64,000 bases of DNA from positions 65,869,916 to 65,933,915 of the forward strand of contig CM049315.1 in NCBI GenBank assembly GCA_026874595.1. The letters run 5' to 3'. The DNA comes from Sipunculus nudus (taxonomy: Eukaryota > Annelida > Sipuncula > Golfingiida > Sipunculidae). Below the pieces are notes generated by a model, which was not told the origin of the DNA, did no database searches, and saw only the letters and a list, made by a program, of their open reading frames with translations. Below, in pieces: positions 46,480-56,500 of this stretch. Positions within the stretch are counted from its first letter, which is position 1, and the number at the start of each line of letters is the position of its first letter. The translations under genes were made by a program, and so were the position numbers.

Positions 46480-47300
46480 TATGTGACAAACTTACTCGTG
46501 AGCAGAAAGCCCAGCTGATTAGTTTAATATAGGTATGAAAGCGTGTTCACTGATATCCTAAAGAAAACCCATGTGATGGAATGCAACACCCATGTCACTA
46601 CTGCTCAGCCGGTACGATCGAAGTCATATCAAGTCCCTATATCATTGAGAGAGACAATAGATTCAGGATATGTTATCCCTTGGGATAATAGGGAGATCAG
46701 ATTCAAGGTATGGATCTCCAGTTGTAATGGTGCGTAAAAAGGACAATAATGTACGGTTCTGTGTTGATTTCCGGAAACTCAACCGCATAATACTCTTTGA
46801 CCCAAAACCAATACCTTGCGACCCTGACATATAGCACCTACTTTTCAAAAGTGGAAACTGACAAAAGGTTACTGACAGATACAAATGTCAGAACGGTCAA
46901 AGGAATTACCGCATTTGTGACTCGATGCACAATACCAGTTTAAATACATGCCATTCGGTCTCGTCCTAGCTCTAGCCCAATTCACTCGTATGATGAGGTA
47001 ATTGTTCGCTGATGTAGATGGCGTATGTCGTTTTATTGATAATGCGCCCTGTCTTACTGCGTCATGGATAGGATCACTGGACTCCGTCGAGCAGGTTTTG
47101 AGAAGCCTGAAAGAGGCAAATTAAGCAGCCAAACCAACCAAATGCTGTTTTGGTTTTCTTGACCATGGAGTTCTTGGTCATAAGTTTGGTGGGGGTAAAC
47201 TTGCAACTGATCAATTATTATTTGACAGAAAAATTAGAAGGAAAGAATTTATTTCAAATTTTGCTGAGCTGACTGCTCCTCTGACAGATCTGACCCGTAA
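46480..47300 (+). pseudogene. Ty3/gypsy reverse transcriptase, degraded
   Basis: RT landmarks in order: Pro-Val-Arg-Ser-Lys-Ser-Tyr (~46.61 kb), Val-Arg-Lys-Lys-Asp-Asn and Phe-Cys-Val-Asp-Phe-Arg-Lys-Leu-Asn (~46.73-46.78 kb), Tyr-Met-Pro-Phe-Gly-Leu (~46.95 kb). The catalytic box at ~47.03 kb reads Phe-Ile-Asp-Asn where Asp-Asp is required, so the second catalytic Asp is lost. Then Lys-Cys-Cys-Phe-Gly-Phe and the connection Phe-Ile-Ser-Asn-Phe-Ala-Glu-Leu-Thr-Ala-Pro-Leu. Frameshifts and stops occur throughout. It follows the integrase rather than preceding it once the solo LTR between them is discounted. Confidence 0.85.
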
Positions 47301-47339
47301 AGATCGGTGTAACCAGGTCAAACGGGGTGATCCCCAAGA

Positions 47340-47765
47340 GAAAACCTTTCAGACCTTAAAAGCATTGCTAGTCAAACCTCCCATATTACAATTGCCTGGC
47401 TTTTCACAGAGATTTTTCTTAAGGACAGATGCATCTAATAAAGGTCTTGGAGCCATTCTACTACAGGAATGTGATGGCAGTCTGCATCCTGCGGCATATG
47501 CCAGTTGAAAGCTGGCCGATAGAGAGAGAAACTATTCCGTGATAGAACGGGAAGCATCAGCAATTGTATGTGCCATAAGAAAATTTATGATATGTCTATT
47601 CGGTAAGCATTTTATAATCCAAACGGATCACAAACCGCTTGCTTACATCAATACGGTGCCTTCACAAGCGTATTATTCTTTGGGCCATGCTACTCCAAGA
47701 ATATCAATTCACGGTCGAACAAATTCCCGGGGGTCCGGACTGTCTAAGTTGAGTCCAAGCATTGT
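47340..47765 (+). pseudogene. Ty3/gypsy RNase H, near-intact but broken
   Basis: Follows RT directly. Key acidic positions are Asp in Arg-Thr-Asp-Ala-Ser-Asn-Lys-Gly-Leu-Gly (~47.42 kb), Glu in Ile-Glu-Arg-Glu-Ala-Ser-Ala-Ile-Val (~47.55 kb) and Asp in Gln-Thr-Asp-His-Lys-Pro-Leu-Ala-Tyr (~47.62 kb). A stop interrupts near 47505 (before Lys-Leu-Ala-Asp-Arg-Glu). The frame shifts near 47.69 kb, after which the usual tail Glu-Gln-Ile-Pro-Gly-Gly appears. No integrase follows; instead there is about 230 bp, a purine tract and LTR-like sequence. RNase H is thus the last pol domain. Confidence 0.85.
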
Positions 47766-47986
47766 AATTATAAGCAGCTGCATAGACTTAGCTGTGTGAG
47801 TGGTATCAGCAAACCGGAAATAAATCCGGTTGGTATGTATTTTTACTCAGGGTACTGATACCTCTCAGGAATTCTTTTTTTTATGATAAGGTGATTTACC
47901 TTTTCTTCACTTTTAAAATGTAAGTTCACTATTTATACATTTTATGATATATACCTTGTGTGAAAATCACAACAATTTCTTATTTT

Positions 47987-48000
47987 GCGGGGGGAGTGAA
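47987..48000 (+). other. Polypurine tract of the gypsy element
   Basis: GCGGGGGGAGTGAA ends exactly where TGTCACAG begins. A purine-rich tract abutting TG is the expected plus-strand primer and 3' LTR junction. It supports RNase H being the C-terminal domain of the element. Confidence 0.6.
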
Positions 48001-48240
48001 TGTCACAGAATCCCATCTGTACCATTGTGTCCTACTTCCCCTTACTTCCACCCCTTTTCTACTTTGGGATGTCACAAGCAATCCAGGCTGATGGTACTAC
48101 AGACGCATTGCTGATGTTTCCCCGTGGTTTCTGTCAGAGAGCCAGAGAGATGTTGGTGACGTCATAATCATGATTCTGTGATGCACTCTCAGGGACTCCA
48201 GACATAGTGATTCTTATATATAATTTTCTCAATTGGCAAT
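48001..48240 (+). mobile_element. Start of 3' LTR of the gypsy element
   Basis: Begins TGTCACAG right after the polypurine tract. A TATA-like stretch lies at about 48.21 kb. I could not find a matching 5' LTR upstream of 44.2 kb or a clear CA end, so the right limit is arbitrary; the LTR could extend to about 48.6 kb. Confidence 0.4.
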
Positions 48241-48915
48241 GACAGAATATGCTTCGTGTGGCTTGTTTATGTAATATCTTAATGTATGTCTAAATCCAGT
48301 CAGTGACTCAATTAACATACTAAATTGTTGTACGTCTGATATATCAAGCCCGTGCAGGGTGGTAAGAAGTATAAACTTGATACTGTGGTTTTCACTGCTA
48401 TCCAGCGAGTAAAGCTGATTTGTTTATATATTTTCTTTATATTGTTTATGGTCCCAGGGCATTCAAAAATCTTGCCCTTCTGTCTTTTTCTGGGCTGGAG
48501 CCCACATTCAGTGAGTCAGTGGTGAACTTAAATATTCTACCGGTACACATCTGCAGTGGGTCCATATTGTGGCCTTTGATGTAACCATGGTGGGATACCA
48601 CTCAGCCCAGACATTCAAAAGCTGTATATAACTGATTAAATTCATTTGTTACTTAAGTCTTGTTTGATGGTCTCTTTTGTATAAACTGGTGCAAGATAAT
48701 ATCTAGGTAGGTATTTGAAGCATGAGTCTGTCATATTAAAAACTTGGAGCATGGTACTTCAGGCGCAAAAGATAAACCTGGAGTTTCGACCTTGACATAG
48801 GTGCCCCTGAATTTAAAACTTTTTAAAGTGCATTAATTATTGTTAAAGGAACAAAACACATGCAATAAAAAATCTGATTTTCTCCGACAATGTGTGTTGT
48901 CATTCAGCAGTAACA
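48241..48915. other. Possible LTR remainder, no gene seen
   Basis: May include the rest of the 3' LTR of the gypsy element. No splice-bounded frame. Confidence 0.35.
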
Positions 48916-48924
48916 TACGTGCCA

Positions 48925-49050
48925 ACAAGAAGTCGGGCATTTCGTGTAATGACTGAGCCATTAAAACAAGTCATTTCATGAAATGCCTCAATGAATAAGT
49001 CATTTCGTGTAATGCCTGAAAGTTTCAGTCATTTCACGTAATGTCTGATT
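48925..49050. repeat. ~40-bp tandem units built of self-complementary words
   Basis: GTCATTTC(G/A)(T/C)G(T/A)AATGCCTGA-like words repeated about four times. One copy holds the palindrome CATTTCATGAAATG. Confidence 0.65.
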
Positions 49051-49065
49051 TCACAGTTTGCCTGT

Positions 49066-49166
<101 letters not shown>

Positions 49167-49499
49167 ATAAACCGGTACCATCCCGTTTCGTAATGGAACG
49201 GAGCAAACAAAAGCCCGCATTTGAAAATGATGGAAATGTACATTCATGCAATAAAATTTTATTCAATTTTGAAGTGATCTTATTTTCTGAATATCATATA
49301 CAATATACATGTCCATGTCGGTTCCGCGTCTTACATGTTCGTTTTTGGTCTCGCTTTATGTAACGTAATATCATATGTCAACTATATCTGCAAGTGAACT
49401 GTGATTTGACTGTAATATAAACTGCGGCAGACGCTCAATGGCCTGCATACCAGGGAGAGGTCATGAAGTGCATCAACCTGTGGCGGTAAGACTAAGACA

Positions 49500-49862
49500 C
49501 ATTCAGGCCATAAAAAATATTTTACTTCTGACTAGCTCCTATTTTTCATGGATCAAATTATTCAATTTTTTTTTTTGCTAATTTGTGCGGTGGCACAAAT
49601 TTGCTAACAAAATTCTTAAAGGTGTAGAACACGGATTAAAATCAGTGTTGAGCACATTTTTTTTAGGCTAGCTTTGAAAATTCAATGCAATGAGGAAAAA
49701 TCGCACAAAAATTGACCACCCACACCATTTTTTTTTGTGCCCAGAGTAAGTAGAATAATAAATTTTTGTGTTTGGTCTCATTGTATATCGCCCTTTTATC
49801 ATCAGCCGAAAACAATGCCCCTTGTTTTGCCTAAACCGATCAATACTTATAACAATAAACTG
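49500..49862 (+). repeat. Direct duplication flanking a minisatellite, left copy
   Basis: Shares CTATTTTTC(A/G)TGGAT, AGAATTCTTAAAGGT-like, CCCAGAGT(A/C)(A/C)GTAGAATAATAA and CCTTGTTTTG(C/A)CTAA words in the same order with 50970-51420. CCTGTGGCGGTA lies left of this copy (49478) but within the other (51333). Confidence 0.6.
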
Positions 49863-50715
49863 TGAATGGGGACTAGTATAAACTGTGTGTACTAGTATAA
49901 ACTGTGAGTGTGTACTAGTATAAACTGTGAGTGTGGACTAGTATAAACTGTGCGTACTAGTATAAACTGTGAATGTGGACTAGTATAACTGCGAGTATGT
50001 ACTAGTATAAACTGTGAGTGTGAACTAGGATAAACTGTGTGAACTAGTATAAACTGTGAGTATGGACTAGTATAATTTGTGTGTACCAGTATAACTGTGA
50101 GTGTGGACAAGTAAAAACTGCGTGTACTAGTATAAACTGAGTGTGGGCTAGTATTATCTATGTGTACTAGTATAAACAGTGAGTTTCGACTGGTATAATC
50201 TGTGAGTGTGGACTAGTATAATCTGTGTACTAGTATAAACTGCGAGTGTCGACTAGTATAAACTGTGTGTACCAGTATAAACTGTGAGTGTGGACAAGTA
50301 TAAACTGTGAGTGTGGACTAGTATAAACTGTGTGTTGACTAGGATAAACTGTGTGTACTAGTATAAACTCTGAGTATGGACTAGTAAAAACTGCGTGTAC
50401 TAGTATAAACTGTGAGTTTCGACTAGTATAATCTGTGAGTGTGGACTAGTATAATCTCTGTGTAAAAGTATAAACTGCGAGTGTCGACTAGTATAAACTG
50501 TGTGTACTAGTATAAACTGTGAGTTTTGACTAGTATAATCTGAGTGTGGACTAGTATAATCTCTGTGTAAAAGTATAAACTGCGAGTGTGGACTAGTATA
50601 AACTTTGTGTACCAGTATAAACTGTGAGTGTGGACTAGTATTAACTGTGATTGAGGACTAGTATTAACTGTGATTGTGCACTAGTATAAACTGTGAGTGT
50701 GGACTAGCATAAACT
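49863..50715 (+). repeat. 19/23-bp minisatellite
   Basis: ACTAGTATAAACTGTGAGTG TGG (23) and ACTAGTATAAACTGTGTGT (19) alternate, ~40 units with small changes. Bracketed by the duplicated blocks at 49.5 and 50.97 kb. Confidence 0.9.
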
Positions 50716-50969
50716 TTTGGATTTTTCTATGATAAAAGTAGTCCGGGATGATACACTGTAAAATGTGGTATATCAACAGTTTATTTGTGTATATGTTAAC
50801 ATTTTTCTTTGAGATCAGATGTGTTGACCACATGCAGGCAGCAGATCTTCTGTATCCGTAACGTTCTTGAAATGTAGATTAATACGTCTGGTCAAATCCC
50901 GTATGGCTCCTTTTCATGTCTGTTTGGTGTCGTCATATATAAACTATATTGTGTCAATTGTACGTGAAA

Positions 50970-51420
50970 GACAAAAAAAACTTATTCTAGCCGTTGCTAT
51001 TTTTCGTGGATATTTTTTTTTTGTGAATGAAGACGGGGTCCTTCGTAATGTTAATTTGTGCTGGGACACAAAAACTATAAAAGAATTCTTAAAGGTAGGT
51101 AAAAAGTATAAATCTGGTGTTGATCGTGTATGACATTTCAAGAAGTAAAGCATATGTTTGTTTTTTTTCTAGGGAAGCTGGCAAAATTCCAAATATTAGG
51201 TCTGGACCGGTAAAGAAAGAGAAAGGAAATATTCGCCCGCCACACTATATTTCTGTTCCCAGAGTCCGTAGAATAATAAGTTTGACTGGCCTGAGGGTGT
51301 ATGATCCGGGAAAAGTCAGATAGTCCACCCACCTGTGGCGGTAGATGTTTGGAGACACGATTACACATCAGGTTTTTAAAATCAGATGAAAAAGCCCTTT
51401 GTTTTGACTAAGCCGTACTG
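50970..51420 (+). repeat. Direct duplication, right copy; possible exon debris
   Basis: Homologous to 49500-49862 but less eroded. It keeps an open stretch with Asn-Glu-Asp-Gly-Val-Leu (51023-51090) up to a GTAGGT and, after TTTTTTCTAG at 51173, a stretch with Pro-Arg-Val-Arg-Arg-Ile-Ile-Ser-Leu. Phases of the two do not join cleanly. It could be a decayed transposon or gene; not recognised. Confidence 0.4.
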
Positions 51421-52545
51421 ATATTAAAAAGTCAGTCCATGGTGAATGTTGCGAATGTGTAGTGTTTATTTTTATTTATACGTAGACGTGTCGTGCGAGG
51501 ATAAAAGTGAGATGTAGCCCAGAACCCCTCGGAGTGAATGTTGCAGCTGGTAGGGCGTCCAGGAAGGCGTGCATAAATAACAAGCACATACACCAACAGA
51601 ATTATATTATAGCTTTAATATTGTGTCCTCTGTTGGCAATATCGGTGATTAAGATACAAAATAGTAATAGTAAAATTGTTTGTGTTATATATAATGAGCA
51701 TTACATTGAGCTTGGATTAAATGTATCAGATTATTTTGTAAACGGTCCATACGAGGCATTTGCAGTTCCACGCATGGTTTCCACAAGATGGCGTCCCCAG
51801 TATGGTAGGAGCAATTCACTGAGGTGAAAGACTGAGGCATCAGGCAACGCATAAAGGTAAGACCGCCTCGTCTTATACCACAGGTATTCGAGTTAAACGT
51901 GATTTGAGAATGTAATAATCATGCATAATAATCCGACCAATGTTTAGTTACAAGAAAAACGTTAAGTATATAATCGTACCTCTGCTAATATTATGCTGTT
52001 TGTGGCAGACATGAATAACAAGAAGTCCTTCAGTATGACCCACCGGAAGAGACGGGTATATGTGTATATGTATGTACGTATGTGTGTGCGTTTCATTGTG
52101 AGCATTCTAGAGCACCTTTTTCTGTAACTATCCTGACATCTACTTCTATAATATCCTCACATTAAAGAGACAAACCGGTGTCTTTTGGTGTACCTCGTAA
52201 ATGTCAGTGCGTTGACTTCTTGTATGTTTTCCACGATTCCTACATTTTAATGAAAGAAACGCAACATGTTCCTAACACCATACCGCCCAACTAAGAAGGT
52301 TAGATAAGGGAACGATGTGTTTGTTTCTCAGGTTTCAAATGGAGTGGCATGGTCGATCTTCTTCAGTGAGCGAATTAGACTATACTTCAATACGTCATGG
52401 TCTCCTTGGAGCTCTATAAGAAATCGACGCTGATCACGTGATTAAGAAACATGAAAATGGTCCGTGCAGGTATGGGCGCTTATCATGATAAACATGGTGA
52501 GTAGGTAGGCGTCATGTGTTGCTGATTATTTTCCCTCACTTGGAG
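51421..52545. other. Downstream of gene A stop; likely 3' UTR and spacer
   Basis: Some of 52.3-52.54 kb is probably the gene A 3' UTR. The 106-codon plus frame at 51507-51827 has no recognised domain and no splice support. Confidence 0.4.
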
Positions 52546-52683
52546 TCAGTGTTTCGTCTTTTGTGATTCTGGCGTGGACATTGCTACCGTTAGTGTCCGC
52601 CAGAGGGCGTTACGGTACTGCTTCCATGTTTCCTTCTCGTACAACAGTGCCGTTGCCTCCTCCTCGGTTACGTATTGTTTATA
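52546..52683 (-). CDS. CNBD2-like gene A, last coding exon with stop
   Basis: A 138-bp terminal exon, 45 codons plus TGA (52548-52546). The acceptor is GTTTTCCAG and the phase is 0, matching the exon at 53411-53500; the intron between is 727 bp. It starts Tyr-Lys-Gln-Tyr-Val-Thr and carries three consecutive Glu, then Trp-Lys-Gln-Tyr-Arg, ending Lys-Thr-Lys-His. This aligns in position and character with the CNBD2 tail that follows the IRI.K..F segment (acidic start, then W..(Y/F)R). The plus-strand reading of this interval is a shadow. No AATAAA was confirmed just downstream, so the 3' UTR end is open. Family assignment is by remembered similarity and should be tested by search. Confidence 0.7.
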   Translation of the reverse strand, partial: YKQYVTEEEATALLYEKETWKQYRNALWRTLTVAMSTPESQKTKH

Positions 52684-53410
52684 CTGGAAAACATAAACAA
52701 AAACATAAACAATACTCTGGGCTGAAATGCCAGCAGGAACACTTCATATTAAGTTTCGATGATGTCCAATTTTTACTTCTTGCCAAAGTTTTACAATGTC
52801 TACCTACTGGACAAATGTTTGTGTTTAAATTCCCATAATACCCATGGTCATAATTAACCGCTTAAAAACACCTAAGCAACGGAAACGCATGCATACACGT
52901 GTATGTGCACGTACACGTAAACGTTGCTGCATAAACTGGCTCTTCAGTCCGGTAATTTCAGAATTCAACCCCTCTCCTCCGTGTTATCACATTTGTTATT
53001 TTATTAGTTTTTATATATTTATAGATTAATTATTAAAGGGACCTTTATCATGACACTAGATAAGCGTTAGGGGGACTTTAAGGAGGACACTGTAAATTAG
53101 ATTATATCAAGCCCTCAAGGATGCCTCCGTATTTCTATTCATAGCACCTTCCGTAATCTTTAACTGTCTTTCACTTAACACTCGTCATTGAACAAACTCG
53201 CTTTTCTGGAAGTCAGCACAATAAACAATTGCTAGTACACATAAAAAAAACTGGCCCCATCCATTACTTATTCCACAACTCGATGAACTATTTTAACATC
53301 AAGACGAAAAAGCAATATACGCATTACATAAAATACAACCTTGACAAACGAGTAAGACATGTAAGAAAACATAACCTCCGTTTGTATAACGGCACAATGA
53401 ATATACTGAC

Positions 53411-53500
53411 CATTGTTTCAACCTTAAGCATCGTGTTGTTGGCGGCGTACTGAAGGAAGAACCGTTTGTTGATCCGTATGACCTCCGCTCCGTCACTCAG
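53411..53500 (-). CDS. CNBD2-like gene A, penultimate coding exon
   Basis: A 90-bp exon, 30 codons, phase 0/0, between the acceptor CTGCAG and the donor GTCAGT on the minus strand. It begins Leu-Ser-Asp-Gly-Ala-Glu-Val-Ile and contains Asn-Lys-Arg-Phe-Phe. The pattern G.E.IRI.K..F......N..M.K matches what I recall of the CNBD2 C-terminal part (human: elements ELIRIRKEIF and NDDEMIKK). High codon-like GC stands out from the AT-rich surroundings. The intron upstream (53501-61014) is largely a 5.1-kb, 31-bp minisatellite reaching to within about 45 bp of this exon's 3' splice site. Confidence 0.7.
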
Positions 53501-53544
53501 CTGCAGATATCAGAAAATAATAACATAATACCTAACCCCTCCTT

Positions 53545-56500
53545 AACTGGTCTCCTGTATAACCTTCTAATCCTTAACCAGTCTCTGATATACCCTACCC
53601 ATCCTTAACCAGTCTCTTATATACCCTACCCATCCTTAACCAGTTTCTGATATACCCTACCCATCTTTAATAAGTCTCTTATATACCCTACCCCTCCTCA
53701 ACCAGTCTCTGATATACCATACCAATCCTTAACCAGTCTCTGATATACCCTACCCATCCTTAACCAGTCTCTGATATACCCTACCCATCTTTAATTAGTC
53801 TCTTATATACCCTACCCCTCCTCAACCAGTCCCTGATATACCCTACCCATCTTTAATTAGTCTCTTATATACCCTACCACTCCTCAACCAGTCTCTGATA
53901 TACCCTACCTATCTTTAATTAGTCTCTTATATACCCTACCCCTCCACAACCAGAATCTGATATACCCTACCTATCCTTAACCAGTCTCTGATATACCCTA
54001 CCCATCCTTAACCAGTCTCTTGTATACCCTACCCCTCCTCAACCAGCCTCTGATATACCCTACCTATCTTTAATTAGTCTCTTATATACCCTACCCCTCC
54101 TCAACCAGAATCTGATATACCCTACCTATCCTTAACCAGTCTCTGATATACCCTACCCATCCTTAACCAGTCTCTTGTATACCCTACCCCTCCTCAACCA
54201 GTCTCTGATATACCCTACCCATCTTTAATAAGTCTCTTATATACCCTACCCCCCTCAACCAGTCTCTGATATACCCTACCCATCCTAAACCAGTCTCTGA
54301 TATACCCTACCCATCCTTAACCAGTCTCTTGTATACCCTAACCATACTAAACCAGTGTCTTATATACCCTACTCATCCTTAACCAGTGTCTTGTATACCC
54401 TAACCATCCTTAACCAGTCTCTTATATACCCTACTCATCCTTAACCAGTCTCTTATATACCCTACCCATCCTTAACCAGTCTCTTATATACCCTACCCAT
54501 CCTTAACCAGTCTCTTATATACCCTACTCATCCTCAACCAGTCTCTGATATACCCTACCCATCTTTAATTAGTCTCTTATTTACCCAAATAATCCTTAAC
54601 AAGTCTCTTATATACCCTACTCATCCTTAACCAGTCTCTTATATACCCTACCCCTCCTCAACCAGTCTCTGATATACCCTACCCATCTTTAATAAGTCTC
54701 TTATATACCCTACCCCTCCTCAACCAGTCTCTGTTATACCCTACCCATCCTTAACCAGTCTCTTATATACCCTACCTATCCTTAACCAGTCTATTATATA
54801 CCCTACCCATCCTTAACCAGTCTCTTATATACCCTACTCATCCTCAACCAGTCTCTGATATACCCTACCCATCTTTAATTAGTCTCTTATTTACCCAAAT
54901 AATCCTTAACAAGTCTCTTATGAACCCTACTCATCCTTAACCAGTCTCTTATATACCCTACCCCTCCTCAACCAGTCTCTGATATACCCTACCCATCTTT
55001 AATAAGTCTCTTATATACCCTACCCCTCCTCAACCAGTCTCTGATATACCATACCAATCCTTAACCAGTCTCTGATATACCCTACCCATCCTTAACCAGT
55101 CTCTGATATACCCTACCCATCTTTAATTAGTCTCTTATATACCCTACCCCTCCTCAACCAGTCCCTGATATACCCTACCCATCTTTAATTAGTCTCTTAT
55201 ATACCCTACCACTCCTCAACCAGTCTCTGATATACCCTACCTATCTTTAATTAGTCTCTTATATACCCTACCCCTCCACAACCAGAATCTGATATACCCT
55301 ACCTATCCTTAACCAGTCTCTGATATACCCTACCCATCCTTAACCAGTCTCTTGTATACCCTACCCCTCCTCAACCAGCCTCTGATATACCCTACCTATC
55401 TTTAATTAGTCTCTTATATACCCTACCCCTCCTCAACCAGAATCTGATATACCCTACCTATCCTTAACCAGTCTCTGATATACCCTACCCATCCTTAACC
55501 AGTCTCTTGTATACCCTACCCCTCCTCAACCAGTCTCTGATATACCCTACCCATCTTTAATTAGTCTCTTATATACCCTACCCCCCTCAACCAGTCTCTG
55601 ATATACCCTACCCATCCTAAACCAGTCTCTGATATACCCTACCCATCCTTAACCAGTCTCTTGTATACCCTAACCATACTAAACCAGTGTCTTATATACC
55701 CTACTCATCCTTAACCAGTGTCTTGTATACCCTAACCATCCTTAACCAGTCTCTTATATACCCTACTCATCCTTAACCAGTCTCTTATATACCCTACCCA
55801 TCCTTAACCAGTCTCTTATATACCCTACCCATCCTTAACCAGTCTCTTATATACCCTACTCATCCTCAACCAGTCTCTGATATACCATACCCATCTTTAA
55901 TTAGTCTCTTATTTACCCAAATAATCCTTAACAAGTCTCTTATATACCCTACTCATCCTTAACCAGTCTCTTATATACCCTACCCCTCCTCAACCAGTCT
56001 CTGATATACCCTACCCATCTTTAATAAGTCTCTTATATACCCTACCCCTCCTCAACCAGTCTCTGATATACCCTACCCATCCTTAACCAGTCTCTTATAT
56101 ACCCTACCTATCCTTAACCAGTCTCTTATATACCCTACCCATCCTTAACCAGTCTCTTATATACCCTACTCATCCTCAACCAGTCTCTGATATACCCTAC
56201 CCATCTTTAATTAGTCTCTTATTTACCCAAATAATCCTTAACAAGTCTCTTATGAACCCTACTCATCCTTAACCAGTCTCTTATATACCCTACCCCTCCT
56301 CAACCAGTCTCTGATATACCCTACCCATCTTTAATAAGTCTCTTATATACCCTACCCCTCCTCAACCAGTCTCTGATATACCATACCAATCCTTAACCAG
56401 TCTCTGATATACCCTACCCATCCTTAACCAGTCTCTGATATACCCTACCCATCTTTAATTAGTCTCTTATATACCCTACCCCTCCTCAACCAGTCTCTGA

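Larger units (their letters stand above)
44203..48240 (+). mobile_element. Decayed Ty3/gypsy element with PR-INT-RT-RH order
   Basis: Remains of an LTR retrotransposon pol region on the plus strand. The order is aspartic protease (44.2-44.43 kb), integrase (44.5-45.45 kb), reverse transcriptase (46.48-47.3 kb), RNase H (47.4-47.76 kb), purine tract (47987-48000), then LTR start TGTCACAG at 48001. Standard Ty3/gypsy elements place integrase last. Integrase before RT is the arrangement described for the Gmr1 group, so this is probably a Gmr1-type element. It has several frameshifts and stops, no recognisable gag and no visible 5' LTR, and is interrupted by a solo LTR at 45496-46336. The right boundary is a guess because the LTR end was not found. 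Confidence 0.75.

Noticed and set aside
51507-51827. 106-codon plus-strand frame
   Set aside because: AT-rich codons without domain or splice support.
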